Assembly: GCA_012027055.1 (NCBI GenBank)
Contig: VEPF01000316.1
Span: 1-5,493 of the forward strand
Direction: 5' to 3'
Length of the DNA stretch: 5,493 nucleotides
From: Gemmatimonadota bacterium
Lineage (GTDB): Bacteria; Gemmatimonadota; Gemmatimonadetes; Longimicrobiales; RSA9
Shown here: in pieces, positions 1 through 5,493 of the stretch
Layout: every line of letters starts with the position of its first letter
How positions within the stretch are numbered: position 1 is the stretch's first letter
Program-made: the position numbers and the translations under genes
Notes under the pieces: generated by a model
The model's database searches: none
What the model saw: the letters and a program-made list of their open reading frames with translations, nothing else
Told to the model about the DNA's origin: nothing

Positions 1-71
1 TGCTTGTAGTGCTCCAGGATCAGCTGCTGGTAGAGCGAGCTGAGGGGCGGCGGGTCGCGGTCACTGGTCAT
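1..71 (-). CDS. sufU: SufU iron-sulfur assembly sulfur-acceptor protein, N-terminal fragment (runs off the left edge)
   Basis: Only the first 23 codons lie in the window. After a short polar, proline-containing leader (MTSDRDPPPL) the protein reads SSLYQQLILEHYK, the characteristic opening helix of SufU/NifU-like IscU-fold proteins. In SUF systems of this kind SufU is a zinc protein that accepts persulfide sulfur from SufS and activates it, replacing SufE. The zinc-binding Asp/Cys residues lie outside the window and cannot be checked. The position directly after sufS matches the usual sufS-sufU pairing. The ATG at 69-71 has no clear purine-rich Shine-Dalgarno sequence in front of it. The frame stays open upstream for at least a dozen codons, but the family homology begins after this ATG. 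A NifU-type scaffold is the alternative; the sufS context favours SufU. Confidence 0.85.
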   Translation of the reverse strand, partial: MTSDRDPPPLSSLYQQLILEHYK

Positions 72-115
72 GGCTGCAATGTCTGCGGCTGCTTGCTGGC
101 AGTCAATTTCCCGGT

Positions 116-135
116 GCGCGGCCGGCAGGCCGCGC
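116..135 (-). repeat. Perfect 8-bp stem-loop between sufS and sufU
   Basis: GCGCGGCC and GGCCGCGC form perfect inverted arms around a 4-base loop, starting 7 bases after the sufS stop codon and ending 44 bases before the sufU start. No run of T follows it on the minus strand, so it is not a canonical intrinsic terminator. It could stabilise the 3' end of the upstream message, or partly attenuate transcription into sufU. The inverted repeat is visible directly; the function is inference. Confidence 0.5.
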
Positions 136-142
136 CGCGCTG

Positions 143-1384
143 TTATGCGAACACCGTGCGCACGACCTCTAGGGCGGCGGCCAGCCGGTCGAAATCGTCG
201 GGCGTGTTGTAGATGTAGGCGGACGCGCGCGTCGTCGCCGGCACCTGCAGGCGGCGCATCAGGATCTGCGCGCAGTGGTGCCCCGCCCGGACCGCGATGC
301 CCTCGGCATCCAGGATGGTGGCCACATCGTGCGGGTGCACGCCCGCTAGTTCGAAGGAGAAAACCGCGATCCGCTCGGCCGGGTCCACGGGCCCGAAGAC
401 CCGCACGCCAGGCACGTTGCCCAGCGCCCGCTGTGCGTGCCGGATCAGCTGCTGCTCCTGAGCTGCCATGGCCTCGTGCCCGATGGCGGCCAGATAGTCT
501 GCGGCGGCCGCCATGCCGACCGCGCCGGCCACATCGGGCGTGCCGGCCTCGAACTTGTGCGGCACCGCCGCCCAGGTCGATGCCTCCGGCAGCACCTGGT
601 CGATCATCTCGCCACCGCCCTGGTACGGCGGCATTGCCTCGAGCAGTTCCCGTCTGCCCCACAACACGCCGATCCCCATGGGCCCGCACATCTTGTGGCC
701 GGAAACCGCGTAGAAGTCGCAGTCCAGCGCCTGCACGTCGACCCGCACGTGAGGCGCGCCCTGCGCCCCGTCCACCAGCAGCAACGCCCCCACGGCATGC
801 ACGCGGCGAGCAATCTCCGCGATCGGGTTGATGGTGCCCAGCGCGTTGGACACGTGGCCGCACGCCATGAGCCGCGTGCGCGCCGACAGCAGCTGGTCCA
901 GGTGATCGAGGCGCAGCCGGCCCTGGTCGTCGATGTCGACGTAGCGCAGTACCGCGCCGGTGCGCTGCGCGACCAGCTGCCAGGGGACGATGTTCGAGTG
1001 ATGCTCCAGGCAGGTGAGGATCACCTCGTCGCCCGGCTTCAGGTTGGCGGCGCCCCAGGTTGCCGCCACCAGGTTGATCGCTTCCGTGGCACCCCGCACC
1101 CACACCACTTCGCGCTCGTGGCCGGCATTGAGGAAGCTCGCCATGGTGCGACGGGCGGCCTCGAAGCGCTCGGTGGCGCGCCGGGACAGCTCGTAGAGCC
1201 CCCGGTGCACGTTGGCATTGTCGGTCAGGTAGAAGGCGGAGATCGTGTCGATCACCGGGCGTGGCTTCTGCGAGGACGCGGCGCTGTCCAGATAGACCAT
1301 GGCGCGGCCGTTGATTTCCTGCTCGAGGATCGGGAAATCCCGGCGCACGGCCGCGACATCGAAGACCGGGGCTGGTTTGCTCAT
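143..1384 (-). CDS. sufS: SufS cysteine desulfurase (class V aminotransferase fold, SufU-dependent type)
   Basis: A 413-residue PLP enzyme that converts L-cysteine to L-alanine and leaves a persulfide on its active-site cysteine, supplying sulfur for cluster assembly in the cytoplasm. Length is typical (about 405-415). Visible motifs: N-terminal YLDSAASSQKP (31-41); LEHHSNIVPW (126-135) with the cofactor-stacking His; VDGAQGAPH (204-212) with the PLP-contacting Asp205 and Gln208; SGHK with the Schiff-base Lys231; the RAGHHCAQ loop with catalytic Cys371; and RASAYIYNT near 386-394. His352 in HPHDVATILD lies 19 residues before the catalytic Cys. This matches the spacing of the His in Bacillus subtilis SufS that swaps a zinc ligand with SufU, and it agrees with sufU next door. 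The ATG overlaps the preceding Rieske stop as ATGA. The frame is open 42 codons further upstream, but that stretch is low-complexity Gly/Arg antisense-like sequence overlapping the Rieske gene, so it was rejected. The GGTGG at -14 to -10 is a plausible ribosome site. Confidence 0.97.
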   Translation of the reverse strand: MSKPAPVFDVAAVRRDFPILEQEINGRAMVYLDSAASSQKPRPVIDTISAFYLTDNANVHRGLYELSRRATERFEAARRTMASFLNAGHEREVVWVRGATEAINLVAATWGAANLKPGDEVILTCLEHHSNIVPWQLVAQRTGAVLRYVDIDDQGRLRLDHLDQLLSARTRLMACGHVSNALGTINPIAEIARRVHAVGALLLVDGAQGAPHVRVDVQALDCDFYAVSGHKMCGPMGIGVLWGRRELLEAMPPYQGGGEMIDQVLPEASTWAAVPHKFEAGTPDVAGAVGMAAAADYLAAIGHEAMAAQEQQLIRHAQRALGNVPGVRVFGPVDPAERIAVFSFELAGVHPHDVATILDAEGIAVRAGHHCAQILMRRLQVPATTRASAYIYNTPDDFDRLAAALEVVRTVFA

Positions 1385-1704
1385 GGGGTAGTCGCCACCA
1401 GGATCTCTCCGTCCTCCACCCGCACCTCGTAGGTGGCCACCGGCTTGACCGCCGGCAGCCGGACCGCGCGGCCGGTGTCCAGCGCGAACCGGGCCCCGTG
1501 CCAGGCGCATTCCACCCGGCCATCGGCGAGCGTGCCCGCGGACAGCGGGAACTCCTTGTGCGTGCAGCTGTCGCGGAACGCGTAGATCCGGCCGTCCGCA
1601 TGGGCCAGACAGACCGGCAGGCCGTCCACGTCCACGCGCAGCAACTGGTTGGGCGGCACATCCGCGAGCGACGCCACCCGCCGGAACCCCTCCGCCTCGC
1701 TCAC
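1381..1704 (-). CDS. Rieske-type [2Fe-2S] ferredoxin embedded in the suf operon
   Basis: A soluble 107-residue single-domain Rieske protein with no signal peptide or membrane segment. The cluster ligands are complete: Cys47-x-His49, 16 residues, then Cys66-x-x-His69 (SCTHKEFPL and CAWHGARF), giving two Cys and two His ligands. The size matches ferredoxin components of ring-hydroxylating dioxygenases and NirD-like proteins. No oxygenase or reductase gene lies beside it; both neighbours are suf genes, so a role in cluster assembly (electron donor, or a client matured in place) is more likely than aromatic degradation. That role is inference. The start is GTG, overlapping the sufD stop as GTGA, with GGAAG eight bases upstream as the probable ribosome site. 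The stop overlaps the sufS start as ATGA. Both junctions therefore suggest translational coupling. Rieske genes inside suf operons are, as I recall, also found in actinobacteria such as Streptomyces. Confidence 0.93.
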   Translation of the reverse strand: MSEAEGFRRVASLADVPPNQLLRVDVDGLPVCLAHADGRIYAFRDSCTHKEFPLSAGTLADGRVECAWHGARFALDTGRAVRLPAVKPVATYEVRVEDGEILVATTP

Positions 1705-2999
1705 TTCCGGATCTTCCGCTCGATCGCCTCGCGCAACTCGTGCACCACGGTCGGGATCGGGAGCCGTTCCAGCACCTCGCCGAAGAAGCCGAAGACCACC
1801 AGCCGCTCCGCTTCCGGGCGCGGCACGCCGCGACTCATGATGTAGAACAGCTCGTCATCATCCAGCTGCCCCACCGTGGCCGCGTGCGAGCAACGTACAT
1901 CGTCTGCCTCGATCTCGAGGTTGGGCAGCGAGGTCGCTTCGGCCTGGCGCGACAGGATCAGGTTACGGTTGGTCTGATAGGCGTCCGTCCGCTGCGCTTT
2001 CGGGAACACCTTGATGAGGCCACGGAAGATCGCCCGCGACCGCCCGTCCAGCGCGCCCTTGTAGAGCAGGTCGCTGTTGGCGTGCGGCACCTCGTGGTCC
2101 TGGCGGGTGCTGTGGTCGAAGTGCTCGTCTTCCTGGGCGAAATACAGGCCGAGCATGTCGCTGCGCGCACCCGGACCGCGCAGCGCGGCGTGCAGCTCCA
2201 CGCGCGCCACCGTGGCGCCCAGGTTCACCACCAGCGAGTCCAGGTTGGCATCGCGCTGTGCCACCGTCCGCTGCATCGACAGGTGGTGCATGTTGCGGCC
2301 CCAGCGCTGGAGCGCCACGTAGCGCACGCGGGACCCCGGGGACGCGAACACTTCCACCGCGCCGTTGCTGAAGGCCGGGTCGTCCAGGTCGGGCGACGCG
2401 AACTCCTCCACCAGCCCGAACTCGCTGCCGGCGCCAGCCACCACCAGGGTGCGCGGGAAATAGGCCAGCCCGCCGTTCTCGACCCAGCGAATGATCCGCA
2501 CCGGAGCGTCGATCCGCACCCCGGCCGGCACGAAGAGGAATACGCCCGCACTCCAGAACGCGGTGTTCAGGGCCGCGAACTTGCCGGCCTCGAGCGGCAA
2601 CGCGCGCGCCAGGTGCGACTCCACCAGCATGCCGTGCTCGCGCGCGGCCTCGGCCAGGTCCATCAGGATCACGCCCCGGGCCCGGAGCTCCTCGGGCAGG
2701 ACGATGTCCGCGATGTGCGCGCCGCACTGGATCACGCGACCCGCCGAGAGCTTGCCCGTGAGCAGCCGCTTGGCCCGGTCCACGCAGCTGGTGCCGCTGT
2801 CCAGCGCGGCCAGGCGGACCTGGTCCCACCGCAATTGCGCCGGGTCCGTGTAGCGCCACTCCTCCGAGCGCGTGGTGGGCAGCGGCAGCCGCTCGAAGGC
2901 CGCGAAGGCCAGCGCCCGCTGCTCGCGCAGCCAGGCCGGCTCCGCCGCGAATCGATCGAGCGCAGCACGCTCGTAGCTCTGTGACCGGTTGCCGCTCAT
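1701..2999 (-). CDS. sufD: SufD, FeS assembly complex subunit
   Basis: A 432-residue member of the SufB/SufD beta-helix family. SufD pairs with SufB to form the scaffold on which two SufC ATPases act, and it is needed for iron entry in the E. coli system. Visible landmarks: the N-terminal helical region with PTTRSEEWRYTDP (41-53), typical of SufD; KFAALNTAFWSAGVFLFVPAGV (140-161), the start of the shared core; HFDHSTRQDHEVPHANSD (293-310); FRGLIKV (325-331); and the C-terminal ADDVRCSHAATVGQLDDDELFY (365-386). His372 in the CSH motif corresponds to the functional E. coli SufD His360. The ATG at 2999 was chosen, 7 bases after the sufB stop. A TTG at 3014, which would overlap sufB, would add five residues and is less likely. 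No strong Shine-Dalgarno is visible, so translation is probably coupled to sufB. The 3' end overlaps the Rieske gene by four bases. Confidence 0.96.
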   Translation of the reverse strand: MSGNRSQSYERAALDRFAAEPAWLREQRALAFAAFERLPLPTTRSEEWRYTDPAQLRWDQVRLAALDSGTSCVDRAKRLLTGKLSAGRVIQCGAHIADIVLPEELRARGVILMDLAEAAREHGMLVESHLARALPLEAGKFAALNTAFWSAGVFLFVPAGVRIDAPVRIIRWVENGGLAYFPRTLVVAGAGSEFGLVEEFASPDLDDPAFSNGAVEVFASPGSRVRYVALQRWGRNMHHLSMQRTVAQRDANLDSLVVNLGATVARVELHAALRGPGARSDMLGLYFAQEDEHFDHSTRQDHEVPHANSDLLYKGALDGRSRAIFRGLIKVFPKAQRTDAYQTNRNLILSRQAEATSLPNLEIEADDVRCSHAATVGQLDDDELFYIMSRGVPRPEAERLVVFGFFGEVLERLPIPTVVHELREAIERKIRK

Positions 3000-3006
3000 G
3001 GGTGGC

Positions 3007-4422
3007 TCAGCCAACGCTGCCTTCCATCTCCAGTTCGATCAGCCGGTTCAGCTCCACCGCATATTCCAGCGGCAGCTGCCGGGCGATCGGCTCGATGAAG
3101 CCGCGCACGATCATCGCCGAAGCTTCTTCCTCCGACAGACCCCGGCTCATCAGATAGAACAACTGCTCGGTCCCGATCTTCGAGACCGTCGCCTCGTGAC
3201 CGACACTCGCGCTCTGTTCCTCGATCTCGATGTATGGGAAGGTGTCCGTGCGCGCGCGCTCGTCCAGCAGCAACGCGTCGCATTCCACCTTCGATCTGGC
3301 CCGCTCCGCACCGTCGTAGATCTTGCACAGCCCGCGGTACGTGGCCCGCCCCGTCCCCTTCGAGATCGACTTGGACAGAATCTGCGACGAGGTGTTCGGC
3401 GCCGCGTGCACCACCTTCCCGCCCGTGTCCTGGTGCTGCCCGTCACCAGCGTAGGCGATGGACAGGATCTCGCCATGGGCACCCTCGCCCACCAGGTAGC
3501 ACGACGGGTACTTCATGGTCAGCTTCGAGCCCAGATTGCCGTCCAGCCACTCCATGGTGGCGTGCTCGTGCACCAGCGCCCGCTGCGTCACCAGGTTGTA
3601 CATGTTGTGCGACCAGTTCTGGATGGTGACGTACCGGAAACGCGCGTTGGGCTTGATGATGATCTCGATCACGCCCGAGTGGAACGAGTCCGTCGAGTAG
3701 ACGGGCGCGGTGCAGCCTTCGATGTACTGCGCCTGGGCGCCCTCGTCCACGATGATCAGGGTGCGCTCGAACTGGCCCATGCGCTCCGCGTTGACCCGGA
3801 AATACGCCTGCAGCGGAGTGTCCACCTTGACGTGCTTCGGGATGTACACGAACGAGCCGCCCGACCAGACCGCCGAGTTCAGCGCCGCGAACTTGTTGTC
3901 CTGCGGCGGGACTACCGTCGAGAAATACTCCCGGAACAGCTCCGGGTACTTGCGCAGGCCGTCCTCGATGGACTCGAAGATGATCCCCTTCTCCTCCCAC
4001 TCGCGCTTCAGCGAATGGTACACCATCTCCGACTCGTATTGCGCGCCCACCCCCGCGAGTACCTTCCGCTCGGCCTCCGGGATGCCCAGCTTCTCGAAGG
4101 TGTCCTTGATTTCCCGCGGCACATCATCCCACGAGCGCTCCATCCGCTCCTGGGGCTTGATGTAGTAGTAGATCGAGTCCAGCGTCGCATCCAGGTGCGC
4201 CAGGTCGCCGCCCCAGGTCGGCATCGGCTTGGAACGGTACACCGCCAGCGCCTGCAGCCGGAACTCCAGCATCCACGCCGGCTCGCCCTTGTGCGCCGAG
4301 ATCTGCCGGACGATCTCCTCGTCCAGCCCGGGCCGAGCCTTGAATACCGGCTTGTCGTGCGTTACGAACCCGTACTTGTAGTCGCCGAGTCCCAGCTCGG
4401 CTACCGTCTCGTTCTCAGGCAT
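3007..4422 (-). CDS. sufB: SufB, FeS cluster assembly scaffold subunit
   Basis: A 471-residue SufB, close to the family's usual 465-495. It is the main scaffold on which the nascent cluster is built in the SufBC2D complex. Landmarks: [20 protein letters not shown] (16-35), typical of the SufB N-terminus; [12 protein letters not shown] (51-62); [20 protein letters not shown] (177-196), which opens the beta-helix core; YIEGCTAP (233-240) with Cys237, equivalent to E. coli Cys254; [16 protein letters not shown] (267-282); and VECDALLLD with Cys381, equivalent to E. coli Cys405, the residue implicated in sulfur transfer and cluster binding with SufD His360. The C-terminus ends in the family's usual LEMEGSVG. 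The start is an ATG 12 bases after the sufC stop. A GAGG (4433-4436) overlapping that stop, ten bases from the ATG, is a good ribosome site. The E. coli residue equivalences come from motif matching by eye. Confidence 0.98.
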   Translation of the reverse strand: MPENETVAELGLGDYKYGFVTHDKPVFKARPGLDEEIVRQISAHKGEPAWMLEFRLQALAVYRSKPMPTWGGDLAHLDATLDSIYYYIKPQERMERSWDDVPREIKDTFEKLGIPEAERKVLAGVGAQYESEMVYHSLKREWEEKGIIFESIEDGLRKYPELFREYFSTVVPPQDNKFAALNSAVWSGGSFVYIPKHVKVDTPLQAYFRVNAERMGQFERTLIIVDEGAQAQYIEGCTAPVYSTDSFHSGVIEIIIKPNARFRYVTIQNWSHNMYNLVTQRALVHEHATMEWLDGNLGSKLTMKYPSCYLVGEGAHGEILSIAYAGDGQHQDTGGKVVHAAPNTSSQILSKSISKGTGRATYRGLCKIYDGAERARSKVECDALLLDERARTDTFPYIEIEEQSASVGHEATVSKIGTEQLFYLMSRGLSEEEASAMIVRGFIEPIARQLPLEYAVELNRLIELEMEGSVG

Positions 4423-4432
4423 CGTTCGCCAA

Positions 4433-4436
4433 CCTC
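4433..4436 (-). promoter_or_regulatory. Shine-Dalgarno for sufB overlapping the sufC stop codon
   Basis: GAGG shares bases with the sufC TGA stop and sits ten bases before the sufB ATG. This is the clearest ribosome-binding site in the operon. The position suggests that ribosomes ending sufC restart on sufB. Confidence 0.6.
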
Positions 4437-5199
4437 AAACCGGCGTCTCCCGGTACTCCTCGTATCCTTCCGCCTCCAGCTCGTGCGCCAGCTCCGGACC
4501 ACCCGAGCGCACGATCCGGCCGCTCACCATCACGTGCACGTAGTCCGGCCGGATGTAGTCGAGCAGCCGCTGATAATGCGTGATCAGCAGCAGCGACATG
4601 TCGCCCCGCTCGCGATGCAGCGCGTTCACCGCGCTCGAGACGATCTTCAGCGCGTCGATGTCCAGCCCCGAATCGGTCTCGTCGAGCACCGCCAGCGACG
4701 GCCGCAGCAACGCCAGCTGCAGAATCTCGTTCCGCTTCTTCTCGCCCCCGCTGAAACCCTCGTTCACCGAACGCTCCGCGAACGAGCCGTCCATCTCCAG
4801 CAGTGCCATCCGCGCCACCAGCGCGTCCTGATAATCGAAGATGTCGAGCTCCTCGTCCGGACGGTTCGCCTGCATCGCCGTGCGCATGAAATTGGCGATC
4901 GAGACGCCCGGTATGTCCACCGGGTACTGGAACGCCAGGAAGATCCCCGCCCGCGCCCGCTCGTCCACTTCCAGCTCGAGCAGGTTCTGGCCCTTGAACC
5001 AGACATCTCCGTCCGTGACTTCGTAGGCTGGATGACCGCTCAGCACCTTCGAAAGCGTGCTCTTGCCGGATCCGTTCGGGCCCATGATCGCGTGGATCTC
5101 CCCCCACCCGATCTCCAGGTCCACACCCCGCAGGATCTCCGAGCCATCCTCCGCAATGACGGCGTGCAGGTTCTCGATCATCAGCAGTGGCTCGTTCAT
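4435..5199 (-). CDS. sufC: SufC, ABC-type ATPase of the SUF complex
   Basis: A 254-residue soluble ABC ATPase that drives conformational change in the SufBC2D scaffold. All nucleotide-binding elements are present: Walker A GPNGSGKST (40-48), Q-loop Gln91 in AFQYP, signature FSGGEKKRNEI (149-159), Walker B LAVLDE (169-174), D-loop SGLD (177-180) and switch His208 in ITHYQR. The EGFSGGEKKR and DETDSGLDIDALK stretches are diagnostic of SufC rather than a transporter ATPase, and there is no permease nearby. It is the first gene of the operon. The ATG at 5199 was preferred. An in-frame ATG at 5181 would give 248 residues, the length of E. coli SufC, and is a real alternative. A longer frame from 5256 would add a Gly/Pro/Arg-rich tail with no homology and would run through the leader hairpins, so it was rejected. 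The best ribosome site, GGAG at 5214-5217, is rather far away (14 bases). Confidence 0.97.
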   Translation of the reverse strand: MNEPLLMIENLHAVIAEDGSEILRGVDLEIGWGEIHAIMGPNGSGKSTLSKVLSGHPAYEVTDGDVWFKGQNLLELEVDERARAGIFLAFQYPVDIPGVSIANFMRTAMQANRPDEELDIFDYQDALVARMALLEMDGSFAERSVNEGFSGGEKKRNEILQLALLRPSLAVLDETDSGLDIDALKIVSSAVNALHRERGDMSLLLITHYQRLLDYIRPDYVHVMVSGRIVRSGGPELAHELEAEGYEEYRETPV

Positions 5200-5215
5200 A
5201 GGGCAGTTGTTGGCT

Positions 5216-5233
5216 CCGGCCCCCTGGGGCCGG
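5216..5233 (-). promoter_or_regulatory. GC-rich hairpin in the sufC leader, next to the ribosome site
   Basis: CCGGCCCC and GGGGCCGG are perfect 8-bp inverted arms separated by two bases; in RNA the loop would open to about six. The foot of the hairpin contains the GG of the only reasonable purine-rich ribosome site (GGAG, 5214-5217), 17 bases above the sufC ATG. Folding could therefore limit or position translation initiation. The repeat is seen directly; its regulatory effect is inference. Confidence 0.4.
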
Positions 5234-5240
5234 CGGGTAG

Positions 5241-5255
5241 TGCTGCCGGGCAGCA
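5241..5255. repeat. Perfect 7-1-7 palindrome TGCTGCCGGGCAGCA upstream of sufC
   Basis: A perfect 15-base inverted repeat with a single central base, sharing two bases with the AT-rich palindrome to its right. It lies 42 bases above the sufC start. It could be an operator half of a composite site or a small transcript hairpin. No known binding motif is recognised in it. Confidence 0.45.
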
Positions 5256-5268
5256 AGAATGATTCTTG
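5254..5268. promoter_or_regulatory. Candidate operator: AT-rich 7-1-7 palindrome, Fur-family-like
   Basis: CAAGAATGATTCTTG is a perfect 15-base inverted repeat about 55 bases upstream of the sufC ATG, inside the only AT-rich patch (about 5255-5279) of an otherwise very GC-rich region. The 7-1-7 geometry and the AAT-n-ATT core match the general form of Fur-family boxes (consensus half TGATAAT), though only four of seven positions per half agree. Iron control of suf operons by Fur or by Rrf2-family regulators (IscR, SufR) is well established, so an iron-responsive operator here makes sense. A -10-like AAGAAT on the minus strand lies inside the palindrome, but no convincing -35 was found. The regulator's identity is inference; no regulator gene is in the window. 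Confidence 0.45.
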
Positions 5269-5493
5269 ATCTCAACAAGCTACCCGGACAGTCTCCACTG
5301 TGTCACGCGAGCCGGGGACGACACGGCAGGATTGTTGAACCGGGGTGGGAGAGCCAGATTCGGCTGGCGGCCGGGCACCTGCCGCGGGCAGGCGCTCCGC
5401 GCGCGCGGCACCCGGGTTCGCGCCGCATGGCGGCGGCACCGTGGAGGGACAATGGGCGGGCGATGCGACTGGCGGCAGCGGGAGGGCGGCCGG
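5269..5493. other. GC-rich region upstream of the operon, no gene assigned
   Basis: The stretch holds no recognisable protein or RNA gene. All three minus-strand frames are open over most of it, but their translations are Pro/Arg/Ala-rich and resemble no family, as expected for very GC-rich non-coding DNA. It contains several short inverted repeats: CCTGCC/GGCAGG around a 3-base loop (5378-5392), the 12-base self-palindrome CCGCGCGCGCGG (5397-5408), GCCAG/CTGGC around ATTCGG, and a TCAACAA (5272-5278) / TTGTTGA (5332-5338) pair 53 bases apart. A start-like ATG on the plus strand near the right edge might begin a divergent gene, but too little is present to call it. The operon promoter probably lies at the left end of this region. 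Confidence 0.4.

Noticed and set aside
116..135. Intrinsic terminator after sufS
   Set aside because: The stem is perfect but no T-tract follows it on the transcribed strand, and sufU continues in the same direction right after. It is therefore listed only as a stem-loop.
437..1432. A 331-codon plus-strand frame opposite sufS
   Set aside because: Antisense shadow of a clear SufS gene, His/Arg/Gln-rich, with no domain and no credible start region.
1385..1510. N-terminal extension of sufS from an upstream ATG
   Set aside because: The extra 42 residues are Gly/Arg/Ala low-complexity and lie wholly within the Rieske gene in another frame. SufS homology begins after the ATG at 1384.
1740..2984. 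A 414-codon plus-strand frame opposite sufD
   Set aside because: Same composition artefact as above. The minus-strand SufD match is unambiguous and the antisense protein resembles nothing.
5200..5256. N-terminal extension of sufC from an ATG at 5256
   Set aside because: The 19 added residues have no SufC counterpart, and the stretch is better explained as an untranslated leader with hairpins and an operator-like palindrome.
2989..5262. A very long open frame (757 codons) on the plus strand opposite sufB and sufC
   Set aside because: Its translation is rich in Arg, His, Leu, Val and Gln with no recognisable domain, and it is exactly antisense to two genes with full family motifs. Long antisense open frames are expected opposite high-GC genes, where the codon bias removes stops from the complementary frame.
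5255..5330. A definite sigma-70 promoter for the operon
   Set aside because: AAGAAT could be a -10, but no hexamer at 16-18 bases upstream resembles TTGACA, so no promoter call is supported.
5341..5430. tRNA or structured RNA candidate suggested by GGTTCG and several stems
   Set aside because: No set of acceptor, D, anticodon and T arms could be assembled on either strand, and no conserved RNase P, tmRNA or SRP motif was seen.
5427..5493. Possible start of a divergent plus-strand gene (in-frame ATGs at 5427 and 5463, GGAGGG at 5443-5448)
   Set aside because: At most 22 codons are visible, Ala/Gly/Arg-rich with no recognisable motif. The purine run fits neither ATG with good spacing: it lies inside the frame from 5427 and 14 bases from 5463.

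Overview
The window holds a single leftward (minus-strand) SUF iron-sulfur cluster assembly operon. In transcription order it reads sufC (ABC ATPase), sufB (scaffold), sufD (scaffold partner), a small Rieske-type [2Fe-2S] ferredoxin, sufS (cysteine desulfurase), and the first 23 codons of sufU (sulfur-acceptor protein), which runs off the left edge. Five of the six genes are complete and carry the expected family motifs. No broken gene, mobile element, tRNA, rRNA or CRISPR array was seen.

Layout, right to left. Positions 5200-5493 are non-coding as far as I can tell. The last ~70 bases before sufC hold three perfect inverted repeats in a row: an AT-rich 7-1-7 palindrome (5254-5268) that looks like an operator of the Fur-family type, a GC-rich 7-1-7 palindrome overlapping it by two bases (5241-5255), and an 8-bp GC hairpin (5216-5233) just above the sufC start. 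sufC and sufB are 12 bases apart, and sufB and sufD 7 bases apart. sufD and the Rieske gene overlap by GTGA, and the Rieske gene and sufS overlap by ATGA. sufS and sufU are separated by 71 bases containing a perfect 8-bp stem-loop.

How the genes work together (family knowledge): SufS takes sulfur from cysteine as a persulfide and passes it to SufU. The SufB-SufC-SufD complex assembles the cluster, using ATP hydrolysis by SufC, and hands it to apo-proteins. The role of the Rieske protein is not established; electron supply is a reasonable inference. Having SufU rather than SufE, with matching residues in SufS, marks this as the Gram-positive/deep-branching style of SUF system rather than the enterobacterial one.

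Organism: a high-GC bacterium. C-B-D gene order with SufU and a Rieske gene fits lineages such as Gemmatimonadota, Deinococcota or relatives of Actinobacteriota. The sequence alone does not settle the phylum. This is a housekeeping locus; the parts most worth checking are the regulatory palindromes and the embedded Rieske gene.
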